Shown in pieces: positions 19,051-27,563 of a DNA stretch of 64,000 nucleotides (its first letter is position 1; every line of letters begins with the position of its first letter). This DNA is from Mycetohabitans rhizoxinica HKI 454 (GTDB taxonomy: Bacteria > Pseudomonadota > Gammaproteobacteria > Burkholderiales > Burkholderiaceae), in NCBI RefSeq assembly GCF_000198775.1, contig NC_014722.1, forward strand, positions 2,424,080 through 2,488,079. Direction: 5' to 3'. The notes below the pieces were generated by a model that did no database searches, was not told where the DNA came from, and saw only the letters and a list, made by a program, of their open reading frames with translations. The position numbers were made by a program, and so were the translations under genes.

Positions 19051-19380
19051 ATGTGCCAACTGCTTGGAATGAATTGCGCGGCGCCCACGGACGTGACCTT
19101 TTCGTTCACGGGCTTTGCGGCGCGTGGCGGCGTCACCGACCATCATGCCGATGGCTTCGGCATCGCGTTCTTCGAAGACAAGGCCTGCCGGTTGGCACGA
19201 CGGACAGCGAACTCGCGTTTTACGCGATTATGCAGCGTCAACGTGCCGGTGCCTGCCGACGTGGCGGCCAAGGCGCGAGCGCCACTGTGCAGGGCCACCG
19301 TGGCGTCCGTGTTGAACACCGCAGAGGACGGCGAGTTCACCATCGAGTCCGCGGAAGACGTCGCAGCAGTGCAAGCGTAA
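19051..19380 (+). pseudogene. class II glutamine amidotransferase remnant (YafJ-like)
   Basis: The intact family has about 250-290 residues and begins with a nucleophilic Cys2. Here MCQLLGMNCAAPTDVTFSF, RGGVTDHHADGFGIAFFED and KACRL match the start. The match then jumps, in a different frame, to GTTDSELAFYAIMQRQ (near 19199-19246), which normally lies ~80 residues further on. The region between, with the HxRxAT and AHNG substrate motifs, is gone, and nothing after it matches. The original frame runs on to a stop at 19380 as unrelated sequence. Confidence 0.85.
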
Positions 19381-19688
19381 CGTTGCCCGTTCCGCGCCCG
19401 CTGCCGGTAGCCCCCTTTGAACCGAATTGACTGATTCGGTATGGCATTACCCGTTTCGCGCTTAGCGATGCCGCGCACCACCTGCAAGATACCCTTCATC
19501 GGATAGCAACGGCGCCGGTACTATCGCGCGGACCGAGCCGGCTTTGCGTCTATGCTTTCCATGTCCGCCACGACCAACTGAAGACGCCACGCCCAAGCGG
19601 ACCCCATACGTGGCGAAACGGTAGCGTGCAACCCGCCGGCGACAGCGGGCCGCTTCCCGGACGAGCGATACCACCGGGGACGCTACGG
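19381..19688. other. gene-free stretch between the amidotransferase remnant and gltL
   Basis: It contains a small inverted repeat ACCGAAT/ATTCGGT (19421-19440, six-base loop) and no protein-like frame. It is probably eroded 3' sequence of the amidotransferase gene; no terminator with a T-tract was found after gltL. Confidence 0.4.
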
Positions 19689-20414
19689 TCAATGCAGGAT
19701 CTTAGCCAGGAAATCCTTCGCACGATCCGATTTCGGATTCGCGAAGAAGTCTTCCTTGTGATCATCCTCAACAATCGCTCCCCGGTCCATGAAGATGACC
19801 CGATGCGCGACCTTCTTTGCAAAGCCCATTTCGTGCGTCACGCACATCATCGTCATGCCTTCCTGCGCTAGCTCGACCATCACGTCCAGCACTTCATTGA
19901 TCATCTCCGGATCGAGCGCTGAGGTCGGCTCGTCGAACAACATCGCGATCGGGTCCATTGACAAAGCGCGCGCAATCGCCACGCGCTGCTGCTGACCACC
20001 GGACAACTGCCCAGGATACTTATCGGCGTGCGCCTTCAGGCCGACACGATCGAGCAACTTCAGTCCCTTGGCATTCGCCTCGTCCTTTGTGCGCCCGAGC
20101 ACCTTGATTTGTGCAAGCGTCAGATTCTCGGTGATCGACAGATGCGGGAACAGCTCAAAATGCTGGAACACCATCCCGACTTTCGCACGCAGCTTCGACA
20201 AGTTTGTCTTAGGATCACCGACCGATTGCCCATTGATTGTGATCTCGCCTTTCTGAAAAGGCTCCAGCCCGTTGACCGTTTTGATCAGCGTCGACTTACC
20301 CGAGCCCGACGGGCCGCACACGACCACCACCTCGCCTTTCTTGACTTCGGTCGAGCAATCCGTCAACACCTGGAAGGACCCGTACCACTTCGAAACATTT
20401 TTGATCGAAATCAT
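19689..20414 (-). CDS. gltL: glutamate/aspartate ABC transporter ATP-binding protein
   Basis: GltL powers polar amino acid uptake from the cytoplasmic side. The 241 residues show Walker [11 protein letters not shown]-loop [12 protein letters not shown], signature [15 protein letters not shown], Walker [15 protein letters not shown] and the switch histidine in [14 protein letters not shown]. The start overlaps the gltK stop by four bases (ATGA), so translation is coupled. It is the last gene of gltIJKL. Confidence 0.95.
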   Translation of the reverse strand: MISIKNVSKWYGSFQVLTDCSTEVKKGEVVVVCGPSGSGKSTLIKTVNGLEPFQKGEITINGQSVGDPKTNLSKLRAKVGMVFQHFELFPHLSITENLTLAQIKVLGRTKDEANAKGLKLLDRVGLKAHADKYPGQLSGGQQQRVAIARALSMDPIAMLFDEPTSALDPEMINEVLDVMVELAQEGMTMMCVTHEMGFAKKVAHRVIFMDRGAIVEDDHKEDFFANPKSDRAKDFLAKILH

Positions 20415-21091
20415 CTTGCGACCTTTTTCTGAAGACCCTTGACGAGGCTTGACGCCACCACGCAAACCACGAAATATACGGCGCCCGCGAACAGCACCAT
20501 CTCGACGATCGTACCGTCCCGGTCACCGACGTTCGCCGCAGTCTGGAAGAAATCCGCGACGCTGATCACATAGACCAGCGACGTGTCCTGAAACAGCACG
20601 ATGGCCTGCGTCAGCAACAGTGGCACCATCGCGCGCAGCGCCTGCGGTAGCACAATCAGCCGCATGCCCTGGCCGTAGGTCATGCCAAGCGCGGAGGCAG
20701 CGCTGAGCTGTCCGCGCGGCACGGCCTGGATGCCGGCTCGGATAATCTCCGAGTAATACGCGGCCTCGAACAACGAGAACGCGACCATCGCCGACACGAG
20801 CCGGATATCAACATCGGGCGACACGTCCAGCAACCGCTGCAGCAGTTGGGGCACCAACAAGAAGAACCATAACAGCACCATCACCAGCGGAATCGAGCGG
20901 AACAGGGTCACATAGCCGCGCGCGAACCATTCGAGTGGCTTGAACCCCGACAGCCGCATGAGCGCGAGCAGCGTGCCCCACACGATGCCCACGACGATCG
21001 CCAGCACGGTGATCTGCAAAGTGATCACCGCGCCGGTCCACAGCGTCGGCAACGCATCCGGAATGCCGGACCAGTTGAACTGATGCATCAT
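20411..21091 (-). CDS. gltK: glutamate/aspartate ABC transporter permease GltK
   Basis: An inner-membrane permease of 226 residues with about five membrane segments (for example [20 protein letters not shown] and [14 protein letters not shown]). The EAA-type cytoplasmic loop that docks GltL is [20 protein letters not shown]. It overlaps gltJ upstream and gltL downstream by four bases each. The annotation as GltK rests on operon position. Confidence 0.92.
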   Translation of the reverse strand: MMHQFNWSGIPDALPTLWTGAVITLQITVLAIVVGIVWGTLLALMRLSGFKPLEWFARGYVTLFRSIPLVMVLLWFFLLVPQLLQRLLDVSPDVDIRLVSAMVAFSLFEAAYYSEIIRAGIQAVPRGQLSAASALGMTYGQGMRLIVLPQALRAMVPLLLTQAIVLFQDTSLVYVISVADFFQTAANVGDRDGTIVEMVLFAGAVYFVVCVVASSLVKGLQKKVAR

Positions 21092-21828
21092 TTGCCTCCG
21101 ATGTAGCCCGGCAGCCGGGTCTTTTTCTCGACCCAGCGCATGAAGCCCATCACGACCAGGTTGATCAACACGTACGCGATCGTCACCGCAATAAACGACT
21201 CATAGGCCTGCGCAGTGTAGTCGACCAATTGCCGTGCTTGCGCCGACAGATCCAGCAGGCCAATGGTCGATGCCACGGCAGAGTTCTTGAAAATATTGAG
21301 AAACTCGGAGGTCAACGGCGGCACGATGATCCGGAACGCAACCGGCAGCATCACATGGCGATAGGTCTGCGGCAACGTGAAGCCCAGCGCCAAGCCCGCG
21401 GCACGCTGCCCGCGCGGCAACGCATGGATGCCCGAGCGCACCTGCTCGCAAACGCGGGCCGCCGTGAACAGCCCCAGACACAGGATCGATGCCGAGAAGA
21501 ATTGCGCATTTGGCGGCAGCTGCTTGAACCACGTGCCGATCGATGGCGGCAAAATCTCCGGCAGCACGAAGTACCAGATAAAGAACTGTACGATCAGCGG
21601 GATGTTGCGGAACACCGCGACGTAGACCGTGCCAATGCCGGACAGCCATTTGTTCGGCATAGTGCGCAGCACGCCCATCAGCGCGCCGACGAACAGCGCG
21701 ATCACCCATGCGCATAACGACACCGCAACCGTATTCCACAGCCCCGAGATCAACCAGCCTAGATAGGTCGTCGGCTCGCCGGTCGAAACCGGGGTCATGA
21801 AAATGCCCCAATTCCAGTGATAACCCAT
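21088..21828 (-). CDS. gltJ: glutamate/aspartate ABC transporter permease GltJ
   Basis: The 246-residue permease carries membrane segments such as [20 protein letters not shown] and [17 protein letters not shown], and an EAA loop ([20 protein letters not shown]). [13 protein letters not shown] is typical of the HisMQ/GltJK family. A stem-loop separates it from gltI. Confidence 0.92.
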   Translation of the reverse strand: MGYHWNWGIFMTPVSTGEPTTYLGWLISGLWNTVAVSLCAWVIALFVGALMGVLRTMPNKWLSGIGTVYVAVFRNIPLIVQFFIWYFVLPEILPPSIGTWFKQLPPNAQFFSASILCLGLFTAARVCEQVRSGIHALPRGQRAAGLALGFTLPQTYRHVMLPVAFRIIVPPLTSEFLNIFKNSAVASTIGLLDLSAQARQLVDYTAQAYESFIAVTIAYVLINLVVMGFMRWVEKKTRLPGYIGGK

Positions 21829-21844
21829 GACTCAACTCCAAAAA

Positions 21845-21885
21845 GAAACGGAAGGCGCGCCTGGAGGCAGCATCCCTTCCGTTTC
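21845..21885 (-). terminator. stem-loop between gltI and gltJ, probably a partial terminator or mRNA stabiliser
   Basis: A perfect 11-bp stem (GAAACGGAAGG pairs with CCTTCCGTTTC) with a 19-base loop and no following T-tract sits in the 93-base gap. Such hairpins after binding-protein genes usually keep the binding protein at a higher level than the permeases (family knowledge). Confidence 0.6.
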
Positions 21886-21921
21886 AGTCACGCTTGTCAG
21901 TGAACAATGCGATCGAGCAGA

Positions 21922-22815
21922 TCAGTCCATCGCCTTGTCGTTCGGGTTCTTGAACAGCGTCTTCATGTCGTCGGACAGCGGGAAGTTCAAGTTCAACCCC
22001 TTCGGCGGGATCGGGGACTCAAACCACTTCTTGTAGATCTGCGCCGCCTCACCCGATGTCTCAACCTTCGCGATCGCCGCATCGACGACCTTCTTGAACG
22101 CCGGATCACCCTTGCGCATCATGCAGCCGTACGCTTCGTGCGATTGCGGGGTGCCGACGATCACGAAGTCGCCCGGATGGCTCGACTTCGCGCGTTCGCC
22201 GGCGAGCAGCGCATCATCCATCATGAACGCGGCGGCACGGCCGGTCGACAGCGTCAAGAATGACTCGCCATGGTCCTTCGCGCTAATGATGTTCATGCCC
22301 ATGTTATGGTCCTGGTTCAGCTTGCGCAGCAACCGTTCGGACGTCGTACCGGCCGTGGTCACGACCGTCTTGCCCTTCAGATCGGCGAAGTCCTTGATGC
22401 CCGAATCCTTCTTGGTCATCAGCCGCGTGCCCACCACGAAAATCGTGTTCGAGAACGCTGCCTGCTTCTGCCGGTCCAGGTTGTTGGTGGTCGAGCCGCA
22501 CTCGATGTCGATCGTACCGTTCTGTACGAGCGGGATGCGGTTTTGCGACGTGATCGGAATCAGCTTGACCTTCAGATCGGGCGTCTTCAATTCATGCTTG
22601 ACCGCCTCGACGATCTTCAGCGCAAGCTCCTGCGAATAACCCACGACGTTCTGCTTCTCGTCATAGTACGAGAACGGAATCGAAGACTCGCGGTGCCCCA
22701 GCGCAATGACGCCCGAATCCTTGATTTTCTTCAGCGTCTCCATCTCCTGCGCCTGCACGGCCCCGGTCAGGGCGGCCAGGGCAGCCAATGTGAATGCGGC
22801 TTTTTTGATGTTCAT
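21922..22815 (-). CDS. gltI: periplasmic glutamate/aspartate-binding protein
   Basis: The first gene of gltIJKL encodes a 297-residue SBP family 3 protein. A signal peptide is clear (MNIKKAAFTLAALAALTGAVQAQ, cleavage after VQA). Ligand-domain motifs are VIALGHRESSIPFSYYD, TIDIECGSTTNN and ADLKGKTVVTTAGTTSE. It has a strong ribosome-binding site (AAGGAG). gdhA upstream supports a role in glutamate use. Confidence 0.95.
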   Translation of the reverse strand: MNIKKAAFTLAALAALTGAVQAQEMETLKKIKDSGVIALGHRESSIPFSYYDEKQNVVGYSQELALKIVEAVKHELKTPDLKVKLIPITSQNRIPLVQNGTIDIECGSTTNNLDRQKQAAFSNTIFVVGTRLMTKKDSGIKDFADLKGKTVVTTAGTTSERLLRKLNQDHNMGMNIISAKDHGESFLTLSTGRAAAFMMDDALLAGERAKSSHPGDFVIVGTPQSHEAYGCMMRKGDPAFKKVVDAAIAKVETSGEAAQIYKKWFESPIPPKGLNLNFPLSDDMKTLFKNPNDKAMD

Positions 22816-22844
22816 CCACGATCTCCTTCGCGAAAAGTCGTGTC

Positions 22845-22874
22845 AGTTTAGCAAAGTCATCGTTATGAAAGTAA
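22845..22874 (-). promoter_or_regulatory. possible promoter of gltIJKL
   Basis: TAAACT (22845-22850) with TTACTT 18 bases upstream on the minus strand, in an AT-rich patch just before the gltI leader. The match is modest. Confidence 0.35.
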
Positions 22875-22993
22875 TGAGTTGAAGTACTAATCTACGAGCT
22901 TTTGCGTTCGTTGTTCCGCGCATCGCTTCGCGTCGGCTCGCGTATAGGTCGCCACTGCGTCGCCGATGATCGCGCCGCGTCCAGCCCATGCGA

Positions 22994-23028
22994 AGACAGA
23001 CCGCGGGCTCGCGCCACGCGGTCTGTCT
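22994..23028 (-). terminator. strong hairpin downstream of gdhA
   Basis: A perfect 12-bp stem (AGACAGACCGCG / CGCGGTCTGTCT) with an 11-base loop lies 37 bases after the gdhA stop. There is no T-tract, so it may act as a 3' stabiliser rather than an efficient intrinsic terminator. Confidence 0.6.
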
Positions 23029-23065
23029 GGATTGCAGCAACAGGACTCAGAGACTCAGCAATGGA

Positions 23066-24385
23066 TCACGGATACAGGCCGCGCATCTCGCGCGCCATCA
23101 GAATGCGCTTGCACGCGATGATATAGGCTGCGGTGCGCACGGACACGTCATTTTCCTGCGCGACCTGCCAAACGCTGGCAAACGCTTCGCGCATCACGCG
23201 CTCCAGCCGGTGGTTGATCTCGTCCTCGGTCCAGAAGAAGCTGGAGAAGTCCTGCACCCATTCGAAGTAGGACACCGTGACGCCGCCGGCATTGGCAACC
23301 ACATCGGGGATCACCAGCACGTTGTTTTCGCGCAGGATATCGTCGGCGAGCGGCGTGGTTGGACCATTCGCTCCCTCGACCACGATCTTCGTGCGGATCC
23401 GCGATGCGTTCTTCTCGTTGATCTGGCCTTCGAGCGCAGCAGGGATCAGGATGTCGCTCTCGATACCCCAGAAATCATCGTCGCCGAGCGGCTCTGCGCC
23501 GGCGAAGCCGGCTACGCCGCCTTGCGCCGCAACATGCTCGAGCAATGCATGCGCGTCGATGCCGGACGGCTTGTAGATCGTGCCGGTGTGGTCCTGGACC
23601 GCAACCACTTTCGCGCCCGCCTCGACGAACAGCTTCGCGGCGATCCCCCCGACGTTGCCGAATCCCTGCACCGCGACGCGCGCCGCTTCGATATCCAATC
23701 CGATGCGCCGTGCCGCCTCGCAACCGACGGTAAACACTCCGCGCCCGGTCGCTTCACGCCGGCCCAGCGATCCCCCCAGCGAGATCGGCTTGCCCGTCAC
23801 CACGCCCGTCGCAGTTTGGCCGACGTTCATCGAGTATGTGTCCATCATCCACGCCATCACCTGCTCATTGGTGTTGACGTCGGGCGCCGGAATGTCGGTG
23901 TTCGGCCCGATGATAATGCCGATTTCGCTCGTATACCGGCGCGTGACCCGCTCCAGTTCGCCGCGCGAGAGCTTGCGCGGGTCGACACGGATGCCGCCCT
24001 TCGCGCCGCCATACGGCACGTTGACCGCCGCATTCTTGATCGACATCCACGCGGACAGCGCCATCACCTCGGACAGCGTCACGTCCTGGTGATACCGCAC
24101 GCCGCCCTTGCCGGGCCCGCGCGACGTGTTGTGCTGAACCCGGTAGCCTTCAAAATGCGCGATCGTGCCATCGTCCATCTCGATTGGCACATCGACGACC
24201 AAGATGCGCTTGGGGCGCTTGAGCGTCTCAATCCAGCGTGAAAGCGAGCCCAGGTGCGGCGCAACACGATCGATTTGCTGCAAGTAGGAGCCCCACGGAC
24301 CCAGCGAATCGGCATGTAAATAAGAAGGCAAAGCGTGCTTGGCAGGCGTCGGTGAATCGTTCGAAACAGTTTGCTGCGCGGACAT
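23066..24385 (-). CDS. gdhA: glutamate dehydrogenase (Glu/Leu/Phe/Val dehydrogenase family)
   Basis: It interconverts glutamate and 2-oxoglutarate plus ammonia. The 439-residue protein shows the substrate-site lysines in [12 protein letters not shown] and [14 protein letters not shown], the catalytic Asp region [13 protein letters not shown], and the Rossmann motif [17 protein letters not shown]. The start MSAQQ has an AGGA site; an upstream in-frame ATG at 24418 is less likely. With gltIJKL downstream it forms a glutamate-use block. Cofactor preference cannot be read safely. Confidence 0.93.
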   Translation of the reverse strand: MSAQQTVSNDSPTPAKHALPSYLHADSLGPWGSYLQQIDRVAPHLGSLSRWIETLKRPKRILVVDVPIEMDDGTIAHFEGYRVQHNTSRGPGKGGVRYHQDVTLSEVMALSAWMSIKNAAVNVPYGGAKGGIRVDPRKLSRGELERVTRRYTSEIGIIIGPNTDIPAPDVNTNEQVMAWMMDTYSMNVGQTATGVVTGKPISLGGSLGRREATGRGVFTVGCEAARRIGLDIEAARVAVQGFGNVGGIAAKLFVEAGAKVVAVQDHTGTIYKPSGIDAHALLEHVAAQGGVAGFAGAEPLGDDDFWGIESDILIPAALEGQINEKNASRIRTKIVVEGANGPTTPLADDILRENNVLVIPDVVANAGGVTVSYFEWVQDFSSFFWTEDEINHRLERVMREAFASVWQVAQENDVSVRTAAYIIACKRILMAREMRGLYP

Positions 24386-24555
24386 GAATAGGTCCTCTTC
24401 GGTCAAGATGGGCGCCATTGTGAGAAAGCGGCAAGACTAAATCCAATGCCGAATTATCATGATCTATGCTTTTCTTGCATAACGTGCGGCGGCGCACGCA
24501 GCACACCAGAAAACTCGCCATGGCGTCGCTGTCTTCGGATCGGCCTCGCCGTTGG

Positions 24556-25506
24556 CTACGCATCGGCAGCCAGCTCGGCCGCCAGGCGCCACACCGTGTC
24601 CACCAACTCGCCGCGCGCCTCGTCGCTGTGCGACGCTAGCTTGTCGCGATACAACCGGATCTCCATCGCAAGCGTAAATCGATCAGCAGTCGCACCCCGC
24701 ATCGGACGGTCGAGCCGCACGAGGCGCTCAGCCGCCACCGCGTCCTCCACCGCGCTATGCGGCAGGAACGCGACGCCGTGGCCAGCCAGCGTCATCGCCT
24801 TGAGTCCCTCTGCCATGTCAGTCTCGTACACTTTGTCCAGGTACAGCGGGACTGACGCAGTGCCAATGATTGTCTCTGTCAATCGTCCTAAATACGCATT
24901 CGGCGTATACGATAGATAGGGAACCGGTGCTTCCTTCGTGCCTGGCAGCGTGAAACACGCGCGGCCGCTGCGCGTCGTCGCGGCGAACGGGCTGATCGGC
25001 TCAATTCCCAGCACGAGCATGTCGTAGCGCGCGGGATCCAGCGCAACGGGATGACTTGGGTGATGATAGCCCATCACCAGGTCGCAGCCACCCTCCACCA
25101 GCGACAGCACCGCGTCATGCACGTTCAGCGCGCGCAGCCGCGCATGGACCCGCCCGGTATGCTTCTCGATACTGTCCAGCCAGCGCGGAAAGAAGGTCAA
25201 CGACAGCGTGTGGGGTACGGCGAACTCGATCGTCGCAGCTGGCGCTCGCCCGTGGCCGCGCAACACGGTGCGGGCTTCGTGAAACTGGGACAGCATCGTC
25301 AGCGCCTGCTCGTAGAACACTTGTCCGGCTTGCGTGAGCCGTGTCGGGTACACCGAGCGGTCGATCAGCTCGGTGCCAAGCCAGGCTTCCAGCGCCTGGA
25401 TGCGCCGCGAAAACGCGGGCTGCGTCACATGCCGCAGTTCGGCTGAGCGGCTGAAGCTTCGCGTCTCGGCCAGCGACACGAAGTCTTCCAGCCATTTCAG
25501 TTCCAT
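24556..25506 (-). CDS. LysR family transcriptional regulator (HypT/YjiE-like)
   Basis: The 316-residue protein has an N-terminal winged helix-turn-helix (MELKWLEDFVSLAETRSFSRSAELRHVTQPAFSRRIQALE) and a C-terminal substrate-binding-type effector domain. WLEDF at the start and the SRSAELRHVTQPAFSRRI helix resemble the hypochlorite-responsive YjiE/HypT subgroup. It lies 170 bases upstream of gdhA on the same strand and may control gdhA or glt genes, but the effector is unknown. Confidence 0.85.
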   Translation of the reverse strand: MELKWLEDFVSLAETRSFSRSAELRHVTQPAFSRRIQALEAWLGTELIDRSVYPTRLTQAGQVFYEQALTMLSQFHEARTVLRGHGRAPAATIEFAVPHTLSLTFFPRWLDSIEKHTGRVHARLRALNVHDAVLSLVEGGCDLVMGYHHPSHPVALDPARYDMLVLGIEPISPFAATTRSGRACFTLPGTKEAPVPYLSYTPNAYLGRLTETIIGTASVPLYLDKVYETDMAEGLKAMTLAGHGVAFLPHSAVEDAVAAERLVRLDRPMRGATADRFTLAMEIRLYRDKLASHSDEARGELVDTVWRLAAELAADA

Positions 25507-25728
25507 GCAACGACTCCGTTAGCCATCCTCGCGCCGCGACGCGCCCACGCGTCGGGCCGCGCGGCATCGCGCTGCGCTACACCGGAAGACGGCCACGGCA
25601 CAGCGCGCAGCCTCCATTGTAGCGTTCAGCGCCCGTCACAACGCCAGCGACCACGCACCAACCGGCGACGGACCGCACGGCGCCGGTGCAGCGGCGCTGC
25701 GATAAGGCGCACCGACCGGCACACGCTA

Positions 25729-25935
25729 GTGGCGCTGGCCGGCCTGGCCCTATTCTTCTGGGCCAAGGGCAGCGGCATCAAGTCAGGCAGCACAGGTCGC
25801 GCAGTGAGCAGCTTCGCAATCACACTGGTGGGACTCATCGCGCTGGTGCAACGGTGCATACCCGCATGCTCGGACGGGGGCGGCCGGCGGCGACGGCTCA
25901 GCAACGGCATGGCGGGTCGATTGTCGATAAAATAA
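25729..25935 (+). CDS. possible small membrane protein or its remnant
   Basis: The gap between the LysR gene and the thioesterase gene has one frame with two hydrophobic stretches (VALAGLALFFWAKGSGI and SSFAITLVGLIALVQ) around a polar turn. The frame opens before the GTG at 25729 with no clear start, and the last 20 residues look unrelated and arginine-rich. It may be a truncated small membrane gene; I recognise no family. Confidence 0.25.
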   Translation: MALAGLALFFWAKGSGIKSGSTGRAVSSFAITLVGLIALVQRCIPACSDGGGRRRRLSNGMAGRLSIK

Positions 25936-25949
25936 TAGACTTTTATTCT
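25921..25949 (+). promoter_or_regulatory. promoter of the acyl-CoA thioesterase gene
   Basis: TTGTCG (25921-25926) and TATTCT (25944-25949) are spaced by 17 bases in an AT-rich run, about 90 bases before the start codon. Confidence 0.55.
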
Positions 25950-26038
25950 CGCAGAAGGCCACACGATGCGCCGGCCTGGCATCGACACCTCCAACTGACC
26001 GACTCGCCGGTCGGCTCACCGATACGCAGGAACCGCTC

Positions 26039-26440
26039 ATGCCCCCTTCACTGACTGAATTGCCCCATGACAAACCAGTGGCGTTGCGCGTCGTGCCGCA
26101 GCCTCGCGATGCCAACGTGCATGGCGACGTGTTCGGCGGCTGGATCATGGCTCAGGTTGACATCGCCGGTGCGATCCCGGCCTCGCGGCGCGCGAACGGC
26201 CGCGTCGTCACGGTCGCGGTCAATTCGTTTGTCTTCAAGCAGCCGGTGTTCGTCGGCGACCTGCTCAGCTTCTATACAGACATCATCCGCACCGGTCGTA
26301 CGTCGATCACCGTCGACGTGTCGGTCTATGCGCAACGCATGGGCCTGGTCGGCGAAACCGTTAAGGTTACCGAAGCGACGCTGACCTATGTCGCGACCGA
26401 TTCGCAGCGCCGTCCGCGTGAACTGCCGCCACTCGGCTGA
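26039..26440 (+). CDS. YciA-like hotdog acyl-CoA thioesterase
   Basis: The 133-residue single-hotdog protein matches the YciA/BACH group, which hydrolyses a wide range of acyl-CoAs. DANVHGDVFGGWIMAQVDIAG contains the conserved Asn-x-x-Gly and catalytic Asp equivalents. VFVGDLLSFYTDI and GRTSITVDVSVYAQR follow. It has its own promoter. The antisense end of the broken PAS/EAL gene overlaps its last 55 bases. Confidence 0.87.
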   Translation: MPPSLTELPHDKPVALRVVPQPRDANVHGDVFGGWIMAQVDIAGAIPASRRANGRVVTVAVNSFVFKQPVFVGDLLSFYTDIIRTGRTSITVDVSVYAQRMGLVGETVKVTEATLTYVATDSQRRPRELPPLG

Positions 26441-26735
26441 TGCCCACCGCTCGGCTGCTGCCCGACACTCGCGAGTAGCACGGCGACCTCGTTGCCTGGA
26501 ATCGGGCGCGAAAACAGAAAGCCTTGCATCTTGTCGCACGAGCGGGCTTTCAGGGAATCGACATCGATCGCGTGGTATGACTCGGCACGCTCGCGCCAGG
26601 GCGGTTCCGCGTCGCGCTTGCCGATCATCGGCGCCGGGTACGCCAGACCGGCGTCCTGCGCGAATGCCTTGTTGCAGCCAAAGTAGCGCGAGACCCGGTC
26701 TTTCCAGAACACGCGCTGCGGATGGAATATTGTCA
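26386..26735 (-). pseudogene. collapsed PAS/EAL cyclic-di-GMP signalling gene
   Basis: On the minus strand a PAS-domain start (FHPQRVFWKDRVSRYFGCNK, FAQDAGL, IIGK-like MIGKRDAEPPW) runs straight into the C-terminal end of an EAL phosphodiesterase domain (CDKMQGFLFSRPIPGNEVAVLLA). The whole interior, including the EAL, DDFG and GGDEF-type catalytic motifs, is gone. The frame then reads on through the antisense of the thioesterase gene. Its upstream edge coincides with an insertion-sequence-like end, so the collapse may be IS-mediated. Confidence 0.75.
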
Positions 26736-26922
26736 GGCCTGCTTGAAGGGTCTTGTCAGGCCTACTTAAACGGTCCCATTCAGATCCGCGTTAACTGACA
26801 TTGCCGGTTTTGCGCCGGCATACTCGATTTGCCCCGACCGGCATTGGCTGGTTTGCGCCGACCCGCGTTGCTTGCGCCTGCGCCAGCCGGCATTGCCCCA
26901 GTTTGCGTTAAACGACATTGCC
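26731..26922. mobile_element. probable insertion-sequence scar (terminal repeats only)
   Basis: Two 22-base direct repeats beginning TGTCAGGCCT (26731-26752 and 26754-26775) match at 19 of 22 positions. A second pair, GCGTTAACTGACATTGCC (26788-26805) and GCGTTAAACGACATTGCC (26905-26922), matches at 16 of 18. CATTGCC/CATTGGC words recur between them. Multiple terminal repeats starting TG are typical of IS21-type ends. No transposase frame remains. Confidence 0.5.
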
Positions 26923-26942
26923 CAGACGTGCGCAATGGCTTC

Positions 26943-27416
26943 TCAGATTAGGCCGAACGACTTCATCGCAGGAATGAAATCGTGGTTTGCCACCGGCTTT
27001 CGCGACAGCTTGGCCAGCACATACCGGTGAAACGGCGGCAGCGTGGCCCAGCGGGCGACACTGACCGGGGCCACCCCGGCCAGTGAGCATTGCTTAAGCA
27101 ACGCGTCGGGCACCGCATCGGTACGCTGCCATGCGGGCGACATGTCCGGCGCCGGCATGGGTGACTCGCCGCTGAGATGGGTCCGCAGCATCTCGGCAAG
27201 CGCCTGGTCGAAGCGGCGCTCGATCTGCGGATCGTCGTCCAGCGGAAAGCGCGCCAATAGCTCACGATCCGCGTGGGGCAACGCCTGCCATTGCGTCAGC
27301 GAGATGCGCACGCCAAAGCGATCCAGATTGTAGCGGACCGCCAGCGGGATGTACGTGAGGTTTTCACAAGATGAAACCTCGAAGTCGAGCAATAGCGGAG
27401 TATCGAGCAACGGCAT
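26943..27416 (-). CDS. nitrate-reductase-associated protein family (Nitr_red_assoc)
   Basis: This small soluble family is found beside nitrate assimilation genes; its biochemical role is not established. The 157-residue product has the family's two blocks: LLDFEVSSCENLTYIPLAVR with NLDRFGVRISLTQWQALP, and SVARWATLPPFHRYVLAKLS. The start at 27416 (MPLLDTPL) fits the family; the frame extends upstream to 27509. fdhD is divergent, consistent with molybdoenzyme-related function. Confidence 0.75.
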   Translation of the reverse strand: MPLLDTPLLLDFEVSSCENLTYIPLAVRYNLDRFGVRISLTQWQALPHADRELLARFPLDDDPQIERRFDQALAEMLRTHLSGESPMPAPDMSPAWQRTDAVPDALLKQCSLAGVAPVSVARWATLPPFHRYVLAKLSRKPVANHDFIPAMKSFGLI

Positions 27417-27563
27417 GGTCGTGAGCATCCGAAAAAAGCGGTGAGTGGCACGGAATATCGGCAACGACATCGGTAGGTCGCCCGCGGATGCACCGCATGC
27501 AGCCGGCATCGCGTGTTTCAGGTATTGTAGGACGATTGAATCTTTATCCCTTCATTGCTCCTT

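Noticed and set aside
19421..19440. ACCGAAT/ATTCGGT inverted repeat as an IS end or terminator
   Set aside because: There is no T-tract, no partner copy and no target duplication; it is too short to interpret.
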